A stretch of DNA of 64,000 bases from Brevibacterium sp. 'Marine' (GTDB lineage: Bacteria; Actinomycetota; Actinomycetes; Actinomycetales; Brevibacteriaceae). The translations under genes were made by a program, and so were the position numbers. The notes beneath the pieces were generated by a model, which saw only the letters and a program-made list of their open reading frames with translations, ran no database searches and was not told where the DNA came from. The stretch spans positions 496,001 to 560,000 of the forward strand of contig NZ_CP051626.1 in NCBI RefSeq assembly GCF_012844365.1, given 5' to 3'. Positions 1 to 8,518 of the stretch are shown here, piece after piece; the first letter of the stretch is position 1; every line of letters begins with the position of its first letter.

Positions 1-359
1 GTCAGCTCTCGGAAGTACTGCTGAGCGAATTCGGCGAATCGGGGGCAGGCCGAGTGGGCGTTGTGCGAACTCCATTCGATGGTGACGTCGACTTCGGGCG
101 AATCGACGATCTCGCGATAGACCACTTCGGGATGCGAATGGGTGAATGAGGTCGCCGCCGAGGTGATTCCGACGGCTTTGTCGAGGACGACGTCCATCAG
201 CCATTCGTCTTTCACGATGGCGATGTCGATATCGGCTTTGGCCAGGGCCGCGTCCAGATCGTCGGGTCGAGTCGCATCGATCGGTGTCTGCGAGGAAGTC
301 TGCCATTCCCTGATGAGGCTGTGCGTGTGTCTGCCCAGTCCCGCCCATGCCCATCCGAG
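1..359 (-). pseudogene. LysR-type regulator remnant (5' truncated, internally deleted)
   Basis: On the reverse strand this frame encodes pieces of the effector-binding domain of a LysR-type regulator. It opens with GWAWAGLGRHTHSLIREW, the usual start of that domain, continues to DIAIV, and then jumps to DEWLMDVVLDKAVGITSAAT, which in intact family members lies about 60 residues further on. It ends with HSACPRFAEFAQQYFREL and is still open at the window edge. There is no DNA-binding helix-turn-helix: the roughly 90 residues that should precede this domain would have to lie inside the oppositely oriented dehydrogenase gene at 452, and that frame has a stop at 465-467. A LysR gene divergent from a dehydrogenase is a common pairing, so this is probably the former regulator of that gene. 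The alignment is by eye, and the true 3' end is outside the window. Confidence 0.6.
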
Positions 360-451
360 ACATGAATGTCTGCCCAGAGGTATTTCTCTTCGCCTCCGAT
401 TGTGCTTAGGCTCGCAGCAGACCAGGACACCAACGAGGCGAGGCAGACACC

Positions 452-1045
452 ATGAAGGTACTCATCATCGGAGCCACGGGACACGTCGGAACCGCGGCCG
501 TCCGAGCGCTCGAAGGCAGGCACGAACTCGTTCAGGTCGGTCGCAGCACGGATCCGGCGGTCGATCTCGACGATCCGGCGACGATCGAGGCGCTGCTGAA
601 CGAGGTCGGTGACGTCGATGCCATCGTGTGCACGGCCGGACACGTCCCGTTCAAACCCGTCACCGAACTGACCCGGGAGGACTTCGAGTCGGGGTTCTAC
701 GGCAAGACGCTCGCCCAGCTGGATCTGGTGCGCATCGGCCTGCCCCATGTCAGGGACGGCGGTTCGATCACCCTGACGACCGGGGTCACGGCCCGCGCCG
801 CGATCCCCACCGGATCGGCGGCCGCGATGGCCAGCGGAGCCGTCGAATCATTCGTCATGGCCGCCGCCGGTGAGATGCCGCGCGGCATCCGCATCAACGT
901 CGCCAGCCCGACCGTCCTGGAGTCGGCCACGCACTTCCACGACTTCTTCCCCGGATTCCCGCCGGCCTCCGATGAGGCGGTGGGCAATCTCTACCGCCGC
1001 GCCGTCGAGAGCATCGACAACGGCACCACGTACGTCCTCGACTGA
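452..1045 (+). CDS. Short-chain dehydrogenase, atypical short SDR (about 200 aa)
   Basis: A 197-residue NAD(P)-dependent oxidoreductase of the SDR superfamily. The N-terminal Rossmann glycine motif GATGHVGTAA is at residues 7-16, and VCTAG near residue 59 occupies the place of the NAG motif. The usual YxxxK catalytic pair is replaced by a GSAAAMASGAVESF segment, as in a known group of short SDR proteins about 200 residues long that act on unknown substrates, so a classical proton-relay mechanism cannot be assumed. The ATG is preceded by a purine-rich GAGGCGAGG. Upstream and divergent lies the decayed LysR gene, which suggests this dehydrogenase has lost its regulator. The substrate is unknown. 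Confidence 0.8.
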   Translation: MKVLIIGATGHVGTAAVRALEGRHELVQVGRSTDPAVDLDDPATIEALLNEVGDVDAIVCTAGHVPFKPVTELTREDFESGFYGKTLAQLDLVRIGLPHVRDGGSITLTTGVTARAAIPTGSAAAMASGAVESFVMAAAGEMPRGIRINVASPTVLESATHFHDFFPGFPPASDEAVGNLYRRAVESIDNGTTYVLD

Positions 1046-1105
1046 CGACCTCCTCGCGGAGGATGATCGCACCCTCGCCGAGGCGGACCTCCGTGAGCGC
1101 GTGCG

Positions 1106-1153
1106 TGCCGATTTCGGCGGATGCCGATTTCGTGGGGTGCCGACTTGGCGGGG
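1106..1153. repeat. Three 16-bp tandem repeats next to the IclR stop codon
   Basis: Three adjoining 16-bp units, TGCCGATTTCGGCGGA, TGCCGATTTCGTGGGG and TGCCGACTTGGCGGGG, fill the gap just before the reverse-strand stop codon at 1155. They lie between convergent genes together with one copy of the CGCCGAGGCGG motif (1076-1086). Confidence 0.75.
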
Positions 1154-1154
1154 T

Positions 1155-1931
1155 TCAGTGTTCGCGCCACCCGAGACGGGCAGAGATGTCGGCGGCCGCC
1201 CGAGTGAGCAGATCTCTGGCCGAGGCGACCTTGTCCTCGGTGAAGCGGAAGCTCGGTCCCGAGGCCGAGATCGAGGCGATGACGTCCCCGTGGGCATTGC
1301 GCACGGGAGCGGACACCGCGGTCAGCCCGACCTCGAGCTCATCGATGACGAGCGAGAATCCGGTGGCGGCCACCTCGGCGACCTGGGTGAGCAGCTGCGG
1401 AACCGAGGTCACCGTGTGCGGGGTGTAGCGGGTCAGCTTCGCCCCCAGGGTCTCGCGGATGCCGTCTTCGCTCAGGCCCGAGAGCAGGACCTTGCCGTTG
1501 GAGGTTGCATGCAGCGGAATGCGCTGACCGACCCAATTGTGGCTCTGCACCGACGACGTCGACGAGGCCTGGTCGAGGTAGAGGGCTGCGCCGTCGGAGA
1601 GGACGGCGACATTGATCGTCTCACCGGTCGCCTCGGCGAGCATCTTGGTGATCGGGCGGGCCTCCTGGACGATGTCGAGGCGCGCGGTCGTCGCCCCGGC
1701 CAGCCGGAGGATGGACAGACCCAAGCGGTATCGGCCGCGGTGGTGATCCTGTTCGACGAGTCCGCGGGCCTCGAGGGTGGAGACGATGCGTGACGCCGTC
1801 GATTTGTGCACCCCGAGTTCACCGGCGATCTCGGTGATCCCGGCGAGCCCGGTGCGGGCGATGATCTCGAGGATCGTCACGGCCCGATCCACGGATTGGA
1901 CGCCTCCCGAGCCCGCTTCGCTGTTGCTCAT
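1155..1931 (-). CDS. IclR-family transcriptional regulator
   Basis: A 258-residue regulator with the IclR layout: a winged helix-turn-helix at about residues 10-75 (SVDRAVTILEIIARTGLAG, then the recognition region HKSTASRIVSTLEARGLV) followed by the C-terminal effector-binding domain (PLHATSNGKVLLSG near the middle, LGPSFRF-like SGPSFRF near the end). I chose the ATG at 1931 because it sits just before the HTH; an upstream open stretch would add 42 residues without homology. It is divergent from a second IclR gene (start 2050) with 118 bp between the starts, so the two may cross-regulate. Targets are not evident; the methyl-transfer genes at 2.9-5.2 kb are the nearest metabolic candidates. 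Confidence 0.88.
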   Translation of the reverse strand: MSNSEAGSGGVQSVDRAVTILEIIARTGLAGITEIAGELGVHKSTASRIVSTLEARGLVEQDHHRGRYRLGLSILRLAGATTARLDIVQEARPITKMLAEATGETINVAVLSDGAALYLDQASSTSSVQSHNWVGQRIPLHATSNGKVLLSGLSEDGIRETLGAKLTRYTPHTVTSVPQLLTQVAEVAATGFSLVIDELEVGLTAVSAPVRNAHGDVIASISASGPSFRFTEDKVASARDLLTRAAADISARLGWREH

Positions 1932-2049
1932 TTCGAAACTGTAACTCACGACGCGCAACCCGGCCAGAGTCTCAGGGCGTGGGGTAGGGTGAGTGCGGTC
2001 GGTGGGCCTCGATTTCGCCGACCCCCTTTCCCCGACGGAGCTGAGCACG

Positions 2050-2799
2050 ATGAGCAATGGGACCCAGTCGATCGACCGGGCGGCAGAGATCCTGTCGTTG
2101 GTCGTCAGATCCGACGAACCGATCTCCTACACCGAGGTGGTCGACGAGACCGAATTGGCTCGGTCGACGGTCTCACGCCTGCTCTCCGCACTCGAGCGCA
2201 ACGGTCTCGTCGAACGCGACGGTGAGGGCCTCTATCGCGGCGGATCGCTGTTCGCGACCTATGCCTCCCGCTTCGACCGAGTGGAGAACCTCGTCTCCGC
2301 GGCCGATCCGACCCTGCAGCGCCTCAGCGAGGAGACCGGGGAGACCGTCAATCTCGCCATGCCGGGCCCCAAGGGGGTCGTCCAGGTCGCTCAGGTCGAT
2401 TCGACCTTCGTCCTCGGGGCCACGAACTGGGCCGACGTCGAGGTGCCGCCGCACTGCTCGGCTCTGGGCAAGGTCATGTTCGCCTACGACGTGATCCCGC
2501 TGCCGACCGGTCGGCTCGAACGGCGCACCGAGAAGACCCTGGGCTCACGCAAGGAGCTCACCGACGATCTCGAAACGGTGCGCGAACGCGGATTCGCCAT
2601 CGTCCACGAAGAATTCGAGATCGGCCTCGACGCTCTGGCGGCACCGGTGTTCGGCATCGACGGAGACGTCGTCGCGGCCGTGGGAATCTCCGGGCCGACG
2701 ATGCGCATCGCCGACCATCACGACCGCCTCGGCGCACTGCTCGTCGACGAGGCGGGACTGCTCTCACGCACCCTCAAGCGCAAGGTCACCCACAGGTAG
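2050..2799 (+). CDS. IclR-family transcriptional regulator
   Basis: A 249-residue second IclR protein. HTH: SIDRAAEILSLVVRSDEP and LARSTVSRLLSALERNGLV at residues 7-55. Effector domain: PPHCSALGKVMFAYD, FEIGLDALAAPVFG and VGISGPTMRI. It starts at the ATG after CGGAGCTGAGCACG; an in-frame start 57 bp upstream would add non-homologous residues. It is divergent from the IclR gene ending at 1155 and convergent with the MetF-like gene. IclR proteins usually control catabolic genes nearby, and the divergent promoter at 3776-3919 contains a half-symmetric TGGGAAT/AGTTCCA site that resembles IclR operators, so regulation of that module is plausible but inferred. Confidence 0.88.
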   Translation: MSNGTQSIDRAAEILSLVVRSDEPISYTEVVDETELARSTVSRLLSALERNGLVERDGEGLYRGGSLFATYASRFDRVENLVSAADPTLQRLSEETGETVNLAMPGPKGVVQVAQVDSTFVLGATNWADVEVPPHCSALGKVMFAYDVIPLPTGRLERRTEKTLGSRKELTDDLETVRERGFAIVHEEFEIGLDALAAPVFGIDGDVVAAVGISGPTMRIADHHDRLGALLVDEAGLLSRTLKRKVTHR

Positions 2800-2806
2800 A
2801 CGAGCC

Positions 2807-2898
2807 GAAAATAGGTCGTATTCGGATACTTTTCGGCGCTGAAAGTATCCGATGGTGACCTGGATTCGTGTGGCCGTGTCCGATTGCGACCTATTCTC
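2807..2898. terminator. Nested inverted repeats between convergent genes
   Basis: An inner perfect hairpin GGATACTTT/AAAGTATCC (2824-2832 with 2842-2850) is enclosed by longer arms, 2807-2826 and 2879-2898, that match at about 17 of 20 positions (core AATAGGTCG/CGACCTATT). It lies between the stops of the IclR gene (2799) and the MetF-like gene (2915). There is no T-run, so a bidirectional terminator is likely but not certain; the AT-rich arms could also be a remnant of a small mobile repeat. Confidence 0.5.
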
Positions 2899-2914
2899 TG
2901 ACTGAGGTGGCTGC

Positions 2915-3775
2915 TCACCACGCGGTCGAGACCTCTTCGGCGCCGCCGAGGGCCGCGAGCTGCTTGCGGCGCCAGACCTCGGTGTCTTTGATCTGATTGA
3001 ACGTATAGATGTGCAGACCGGCGACGCCCATGGCCGGGTCGTCGAGGAACGGGCCGATCTTGTCGAGGAACTTCCGCGGGTTGTAGCCGCCGGGCTTGGC
3101 CATTCGCGTGAAGGTCGCAGTGTTCTTCCGCAGGAACCGCGTGGACTCACCCACCCCGATCTTCGTCGCGACGCGAGCGAGCTTCGCCAGCTCCACCTTC
3201 CCGGCGATGCCGAGGACCAGCGGCAGCTCGATGCCGCGCGAGCGCACCCGGGCCACCCATGAGGCGACGAGAGCCGGATCGAAGCACAGATTCGACACCA
3301 AGTGTGTGGCATAGTCGCGTTTGTCCCACATCGCCTGGATGGTCACATCATCGGGGATGATCGGGTGCGATTCCGGATAGGCGCTGACGCCGATATGGCG
3401 GAACGGGGCGGCCATGGACGAGAGATCGACGAGGAGGTCGTGCGCTCCGACGTACCCGCCGGCCGGGGGAGTGGCGTCCCCCGCGGGGACGAAGATCCGG
3501 TCCACAGCCGCCTCGGCGAGGCGATCGACGATCTCCGTGAGCTCGGGTCTGCCGTGGATCATCCGTGCGGCCAAGTGGGGCACGGCGCGGAATCCCAAAG
3601 CCTGGAGCTGCTCGGCCGTGGACAGCGTCGCCTCAAGCGTCAGCCCAGTCGATGCGGTCACGGTGATCTCGCGGCCCGGTGCAACGTACTCTTCGATGCG
3701 TTCGACTATTCCGGCCGTGGGCAGTACTTCGTAGCGGGCGGTGCTCAACAGCGTGCGCAGCGTTGACTGTGACAT
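2915..3775 (-). CDS. MetF-like methylenetetrahydrofolate reductase family protein
   Basis: A 286-residue TIM-barrel flavoprotein of the MTHFR family. Visible family segments include GREITVTASTGLTLEATL, GFRAVPHLAARMIHGRPEL, DRIFVPAGDATPPAGGY and YPESHPII. MTHFR enzymes interconvert 5,10-methylene-THF and 5-methyl-THF with FAD and NAD(P)H. The ATG at 3775 follows a strong GAAGGAGACGAGG ribosome site; upstream codons in the frame read through the promoter. It diverges from a GcvT/DmdA-like gene (start 3920). In known O- and S-demethylation systems (vanillate LigM, DMSP DmdA) the methyl group lands on THF and a MetF-type enzyme oxidises it, so this copy is probably dedicated to catabolic one-carbon flow rather than methionine synthesis. 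That role is inferred from context. Confidence 0.82.
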   Translation of the reverse strand: MSQSTLRTLLSTARYEVLPTAGIVERIEEYVAPGREITVTASTGLTLEATLSTAEQLQALGFRAVPHLAARMIHGRPELTEIVDRLAEAAVDRIFVPAGDATPPAGGYVGAHDLLVDLSSMAAPFRHIGVSAYPESHPIIPDDVTIQAMWDKRDYATHLVSNLCFDPALVASWVARVRSRGIELPLVLGIAGKVELAKLARVATKIGVGESTRFLRKNTATFTRMAKPGGYNPRKFLDKIGPFLDDPAMGVAGLHIYTFNQIKDTEVWRRKQLAALGGAEEVSTAW

Positions 3776-3871
3776 CCTCGTCTCCTTCTCGGAGGTCGAT
3801 TCATGAAACTCGCAAGCGCGAGTTCCTTGCGTCCCGGTGTGTTCGATCTTACACTCATTGTACCCATGATA

Positions 3872-3887
3872 TGGGAATTGAGTTCCA
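3872..3887. promoter_or_regulatory. Candidate IclR-type operator in divergent promoter
   Basis: TGGGAATTGAGTTCCA is a near-palindrome (TGGgAAt / aGTTCCA) inside the 144-bp AT-rich divergent promoter of the MetF-like and GcvT-like genes. It resembles the TGGAAAT-type sites of IclR proteins, and two IclR genes lie within 2 kb. A second palindrome, ACTCGC-aagc-GCGAGT, lies nearer the MetF-like start. The binding protein is inferred. Confidence 0.4.
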
Positions 3888-3919
3888 TAATATAAAACTG
3901 TGCGAGCAGGGGGAACACC

Positions 3920-5224
3920 ATGGACAACAATGTCCCCACAGTGGACCAAAGTGACAGGCAAGTCCCGATCAACCTACGTCAGTCCGGCCCGACCCCGGTC
4001 GAAATGCTCATCGACACCCGTGTCCGCAAGTCCCCGTACTGGGAACTGTCCATGCAGCAGGGTTGCTGGCGGGCGTCGATCTACAACCGGATGTACCACC
4101 CGCGTGGCTACATCACCCGCGACGAGGGCGGGATGATGGCCGAGTATCAGTCCCTCGTCAACGATGTGACCCTGTGGAACGTCGCCGTCGAACGGCAGAT
4201 CCAGGTCAAGGGTCCCGACGCCGAGGCGTTCGTCAACTTCGTCATCACCCGTGACGCAACGAAGATCCCGGTGATGCGTGCCCGCTACGTCATCCTGTGC
4301 AACGAAGCCGGCGGCATCCTCAATGATCCGATCCTGCTGCGGGTCGGCATCGACGAGTTCTGGTTCAGCCTCTCCGACACCGACCTCATGCTCTGGCTGC
4401 AGGGGGTCAACGTCGGCGGCCGGTTCGATGTCACGATCGCCGAGATCGACGTCGCACCCGTGCAGGTCCAAGGTCCGAAATCCGTCGACGTCATCGCCGA
4501 CCTCGTCGGTGAGGAGGGGCGCACGCTGCCGAGCTACGGACTCATGGAAGCCCAGGTCGGCGGCCGCGACGTCATCATCTCCCAGACCGGATTCACCGGG
4601 GAGAAGGGCTACGAGATCTACCTGAAGGATGCGACGAAGTACGCCGAGGATATGTGGAACGCCGTCCTGGACGCCGGCGCGCCGTACAACCTCAAGGTCG
4701 TCGCCCCCAGCCACCACCGCAGGATCGCCGCCGGCATCCTCTCGTGGGGTCAGGACATGGATTTCGAGACACTCCCGTTCCAGGTCAACCTGTCCTACCA
4801 GGTGCCGCGGAAGAAGGAAGCAGACTATATCGGCAAGGCCCGCCTCGAGGAGGTGCGCGATCTCATCGAAGCCGGCACTCCGCCGTATCGCACACAGCTG
4901 GTGGGCCTGCTGATCGGCGGCAAACCGATCACGGACTACGCGCCGGACTTCTGGCTCGTCTCCGCCGCAGCTGATGGAGAGGCCGTCGGGTACGTGACCT
5001 CGCCGTGGTACTCGCCGGAACTCGAAGCGAATATCGCCATGGCGCACGTTCCGGTGTCGGCAACCGAGCTCGGCACGGAGTACTGGGTGCATCTGCCGGA
5101 GCCGTTCGCCGATACTCCCGGAGTCCCGGTTCGCGCCGAGGTGGTCGAGATGCCGTTCCGCCCGAGCGTCAACCCCAACCAGCGTGAGCGTCTGAAGATG
5201 CGCGGCCTCGACGCCGCAGTCTGA
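3920..5224 (+). CDS. GcvT/DmdA-family aminomethyltransferase-like THF-dependent demethylase
   Basis: A 434-residue protein of the GcvT superfamily, which moves methyl or aminomethyl groups onto tetrahydrofolate. It has the GcvT N-terminal fold (VTLWNVAVERQIQVKGPDAE near residues 90-109, VPVMRARY-like PVMRARYVILCNEAGGILND, and SQTGFTGEKGYEIYL near 235-249) and a C-terminal barrel (GGKPITDYAPDFW, VGYVTSPWYSP). The N-terminal segment RASIYNRMYHPRGY recalls the YNHM region of DMSP demethylase DmdA more than true glycine cleavage GcvT, and no gcvH or gcvP is adjacent. The start follows CAGGGGGAACACC. With the divergent MetF-like gene it forms a plausible demethylation pair. The methyl donor (DMSP, a methoxy-aromatic or a methylamine) cannot be told from sequence alone. 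Confidence 0.78.
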   Translation: MDNNVPTVDQSDRQVPINLRQSGPTPVEMLIDTRVRKSPYWELSMQQGCWRASIYNRMYHPRGYITRDEGGMMAEYQSLVNDVTLWNVAVERQIQVKGPDAEAFVNFVITRDATKIPVMRARYVILCNEAGGILNDPILLRVGIDEFWFSLSDTDLMLWLQGVNVGGRFDVTIAEIDVAPVQVQGPKSVDVIADLVGEEGRTLPSYGLMEAQVGGRDVIISQTGFTGEKGYEIYLKDATKYAEDMWNAVLDAGAPYNLKVVAPSHHRRIAAGILSWGQDMDFETLPFQVNLSYQVPRKKEADYIGKARLEEVRDLIEAGTPPYRTQLVGLLIGGKPITDYAPDFWLVSAAADGEAVGYVTSPWYSPELEANIAMAHVPVSATELGTEYWVHLPEPFADTPGVPVRAEVVEMPFRPSVNPNQRERLKMRGLDAAV

Positions 5225-5347
5225 GCCGACTCCCGCTCCCGAGACCGAGCGCGGTCGCCGTTGCTTCGAGCCGGCGGCCGCGTTCGCATGCCCGAGCTCG
5301 TTCGCCGGCATCCCTCACCGATAACGGCATCTCCTCCAGATACTTAC

Positions 5348-5417
5348 GCACCCCTCACCGTCAGCAGCTCACCACCCCGTTGCAAAGGGGTGATTTGCTG
5401 CTGAGGGTGAGGGGTGC
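5348..5417. terminator. 70-nt bidirectional terminator hairpin
   Basis: Arms 5348-5367 and 5398-5417 (GCACCCCTCACCGTCAGCAG and its complement) match at 19 of 20 positions, and an inner CACCCC/GGGGTG stem (5373-5378 with 5387-5392) stacks inside the loop. It sits between the convergent GcvT-like gene (stop 5224) and the permease (stop 5533). The remainder of the 308-bp gap shows nothing else I can name. Confidence 0.8.
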
Positions 5418-5532
5418 GGCGGTTGGTGCGGGGTGCCGGCACCGGTGAGGGGCGCTCTACTGACTGTGCGAAGTGCGACTGGCGGTGACGGATGCGCCTG
5501 GGCCAGCCGGTCGCCCGGCCACGCGCCCGCGG

Positions 5533-6987
5533 TCACTTTCCGCGCAGCGCCTTGACCTTGGCGAGCAGTTCGTTCTCGGCGTTCGGGCCGGCCTTGACTC
5601 CGCGGGGCAGGCGGAACATGAAGACGATTCCGATGACCAGCCACAGGCCGAACATCGCCCATGACTGCCAGGCGAGCTGTGCGGAGACCGGGGTGATCGG
5701 CAGATAGAGGACGAAGAGGACGAGCGTGAGCACGGCCGCGATGACACCGATGGCGAAACCGGAGTTGCCCTTGCCTCCGATGCGCAGCGGTCGGTCCATC
5801 GCCGGTTCGCGCTTGCGCAGGACCAGGAAAGCGACGCTGACGAGGAAGTAGGCGATGACGATCGCAGGCGACCCCGCATCGACGATCCAGCCCAGCGCCG
5901 CCGAGCCGAGGAACGGCGCGAGGGCTGACAGTGCCCCGATGAAGAGGATCGCGTTGACCGGAGTGCGGTAGCGCGGGTGGAGCTTGCCGAACCAGGCCGG
6001 GATCATGCCGGCCACGGCCATCGCCCACATCAGGCGAGACGAGCCCATGAGGAACGCGTTCCACGAGGTGATGATGCCTGCCAGACCGCCGGCGATGACG
6101 ATCTTGCCCCAGACGGCGGAGTTGAACATGGCCGACAGCGCATCCGCGGTGACGAGGTCATGCGTGGCCAGGTCGGAGGCGGGCATCGCCAGAGACGTCA
6201 TCCAGATGACGATGACGTAGAAGGTGATCGCCATGAGCACCGAGATGACGACGAGCTTGCCGATCTTCGCCGGCGGCAGGTTGATCTCCTCCGCCGACTG
6301 CGGGATGACATCGAAGCCGACGAAGAGGAACGGCACGACCGCGACGACGGCGATGAAGCCGGATCCGCCGCCGGTGAACAGCGGCTGGGTGTTGGCGGCC
6401 TCGCCGCCGGTGAAGCCGCCGGCCAGGAGCATGAGGGCGACGATGATGAGGAAGGAGACGACGAAGGTCTGGACGAGGGAGGCGATCTTCACACCGCGGA
6501 TGTTGATCCAGGAGATGATGATCGCGGTGACGGTGCCGACGAGCGCCCAGGTCAGGTACACGTCGAAGTCGGCGATCGTCCACAGTTTGACGAACTCGAG
6601 GTTCGGGAAGAGGTAGAGGGCGGTCTTCGGCACGGCGACGGCTTCGAACATGACGACGCTGATGTAGCCGCCGGTGATCGCCCAAGAACCGAAGAGGGAC
6701 ACCTGCGGTCCCATCGCCCGGATCAGGTAGTTGTGCTCACCGCCGGCGTGCGGCATGGCGGCCACGAGCTCGGAGTACACGGTGCCGACGAAGCACATGA
6801 TGATGCCGCCGACGACGAAGGCGAGGATGGCGCCCAAGGTGCCGGCGCCGGACAGCCACTCGCCGGTGAGCACGACCCAGCCGAAGCCGATCATCGCGCC
6901 GAATCCGATGAAGAGCGCATCGATCGAACCGAGAGCTTTGACGAAGCCGTGGCCTCGATCCGTTGTTGCTGCCTGCGATTGACTCAT
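5533..6987 (-). CDS. APC-superfamily amino acid/amine permease
   Basis: A 484-residue inner-membrane transporter with about 12 predicted helices, typical for the amino acid-polyamine-organocation superfamily. The first helix carries the conserved substrate-binding break GFGAMIGFGW (residues 28-37). Other family segments are SELVAAMPHAGGEHNY, FVGFDVIPQSAEEINLP (helix 6) and WNAFLMGSSRLMWAMA (helix 8). The reverse-strand ATG follows GTCGAGGTACCC. It ends with a cytoplasmic basic tail (KVKALRGK). It is convergent with the demethylase gene across a strong terminator and divergent from the potassium transporter, so no operon partner hints at its substrate. Confidence 0.88.
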   Translation of the reverse strand: MSQSQAATTDRGHGFVKALGSIDALFIGFGAMIGFGWVVLTGEWLSGAGTLGAILAFVVGGIIMCFVGTVYSELVAAMPHAGGEHNYLIRAMGPQVSLFGSWAITGGYISVVMFEAVAVPKTALYLFPNLEFVKLWTIADFDVYLTWALVGTVTAIIISWINIRGVKIASLVQTFVVSFLIIVALMLLAGGFTGGEAANTQPLFTGGGSGFIAVVAVVPFLFVGFDVIPQSAEEINLPPAKIGKLVVISVLMAITFYVIVIWMTSLAMPASDLATHDLVTADALSAMFNSAVWGKIVIAGGLAGIITSWNAFLMGSSRLMWAMAVAGMIPAWFGKLHPRYRTPVNAILFIGALSALAPFLGSAALGWIVDAGSPAIVIAYFLVSVAFLVLRKREPAMDRPLRIGGKGNSGFAIGVIAAVLTLVLFVLYLPITPVSAQLAWQSWAMFGLWLVIGIVFMFRLPRGVKAGPNAENELLAKVKALRGK

Positions 6988-7156
6988 GGGTACCTCGACA
7001 CTTCTGTGTGAACGGACGAACTGATGCTGGGCCGTGCCGCCGGCGTGAGCCGAATCACGGCAGTTCCGATAAGGCAGAGTAGCAGGATTCTGACCGTTAC
7101 CGGTGAGTTGTCTGCGCGGGACGCCGAACCGTTGCGATGGTGCTACATTTCGTCAG

Positions 7157-8491
7157 GTGCACAGCTCACATCGCGCAGCGATCGTCCGCGTCATCGCGGG
7201 CTACACGGCAGCACTGGTCACCGGAACCACTCTGCTCATGACCCCGGCGGCCACCGTCGCCGACGGCGGCATCTCACTGCTCAAGGCCCTCTTCACGGCC
7301 ACCTCGGCGCTGAGCGTCACCGGACTCGTCGTCCTCGACACCGGTCAGGATTTCACGCTCTTCGGTCAGATCGTCATCGTCTGCCTCATCCAGGCCGGGG
7401 GCCTCGGCGTGCTCCTGCTCACCGCACTGCTCGCCCTGCTGCTGGCCGGAAAAGCCGGCCTCAGGCTGCGCCAATCCGTGGCCTCGGAGACGAAGAGCGA
7501 CGCGATCGGCGGCGTCAAACCGCTCGTCCTGCGGATCACGACTCTGACCTTGGCTACGGAGGTCGTGGTCGCCTCGGCGCTGTTCCTCCGGTTCTACTTC
7601 CACTACGACGAACCCGTCACGGCCGCGCTCTGGGATGCGATCTTCCACGCGATCTCGGCGTTCAACAACGCCGGATTCGGGCTTCGTCAGGACAGCCTCA
7701 TCGACTACGTGGCCGACCCCTTCATCTGCGGTCCGATCGGACTGGCGGTCATCCTCGGCGGGCTCGGCTATCCCGTCCTCATCGAACTCTTCCGCCGGTA
7801 TCGGACCCCGCTGAAATGGGGCCTGACCACGCGCATCATGGTCGTGCTCACCCCGGTTCTGCTCATCGGCGGAACCGTCTTCATCGCCGCGATCGAATGG
7901 AACAACTCAGCGACGATGGGCCACCTCGATGCCTGGGGGAAGATCCAGGCCGCGGCCTTCCAGTCGACGATCACGCGCACTGCCGGGTTCAATTCCATCG
8001 ACATCAGCCAGATGCACACGGTGTCGTGGTTCGGTACGGACATCCTCATGTTCATCGGCGGCGGCCCGGCCGGCACCGCGGGCGGGGTCAAGATCACGAC
8101 GATGGCGGTGCTCGCGGCCACGACGTGGACGGAGATCCGCGGCGGCCGCGCCGTGACCCTCTTCGGCCGCCGCATCTCCCGTGACGTGCACCGACAGGCG
8201 ACGACGGTCATCGTTCTGGCGCTCGGCTGGGTGCTCACAGCGACGATGGTCATCCTGCTCGTCGACCCGAGGTTCGGTCTCAGCCGGGTCCTCTTCGAAG
8301 TCATCTCCGGCTTCGGCACCGTCGGACTGTCGACCGGGATCACCGCGGATCTGTCCGGCCCCAGCCAGATCGTGCTCATCCTGACCATGGTGCTCGGCCG
8401 GCTCGGCCCGGTTACCGTCGCCTCCGGGCTGGCGCTGCGCGAGCGCCCCATCCGCTATGAACTGCCGAAGGAACGCCCGCTGATCGGCTGA
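7157..8491 (+). CDS. ktrB: Ktr/Trk-type potassium channel subunit
   Basis: The membrane subunit of a Ktr potassium uptake system. Four selectivity-filter P-loops are visible in order: ALSVTGLVV, SAFNNAGFGL, TRTAGFNS and FGTVGLSTG, each with the conserved glycine that lines the pore. From the GTG at 7157 it has 444 residues, normal for KtrB; an earlier GTG at 7103 would add 18 residues without membrane character. Neither start has a strong ribosome site, so the start is uncertain. The regulatory partner begins 27 bp after the stop, giving a ktrB-ktrA operon. Such systems import K+ (Na+-coupled in several bacteria) for osmotic and pH balance. Confidence 0.88.
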   Translation: MHSSHRAAIVRVIAGYTAALVTGTTLLMTPAATVADGGISLLKALFTATSALSVTGLVVLDTGQDFTLFGQIVIVCLIQAGGLGVLLLTALLALLLAGKAGLRLRQSVASETKSDAIGGVKPLVLRITTLTLATEVVVASALFLRFYFHYDEPVTAALWDAIFHAISAFNNAGFGLRQDSLIDYVADPFICGPIGLAVILGGLGYPVLIELFRRYRTPLKWGLTTRIMVVLTPVLLIGGTVFIAAIEWNNSATMGHLDAWGKIQAAAFQSTITRTAGFNSIDISQMHTVSWFGTDILMFIGGGPAGTAGGVKITTMAVLAATTWTEIRGGRAVTLFGRRISRDVHRQATTVIVLALGWVLTATMVILLVDPRFGLSRVLFEVISGFGTVGLSTGITADLSGPSQIVLILTMVLGRLGPVTVASGLALRERPIRYELPKERPLIG

Positions 8492-8518
8492 GGCCGTCGG
8501 GCCGGAGAGGAAAAGACC

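Noticed and set aside
2807-2898. Insertion sequence ends
   Set aside because: Nested inverted repeats are present, but there is no transposase and no flanking target duplication that I can see.
3974-5311. A 445-codon open frame antisense to the GcvT/DmdA-like gene
   Set aside because: Shadow frame with repetitive acidic/His composition; the forward protein has clear family motifs.
7024-8184. Alternative frame over ktrB
   Set aside because: Arg/His-rich translation with no hydrophobic segments; the overlapping frame has the four potassium filter loops.
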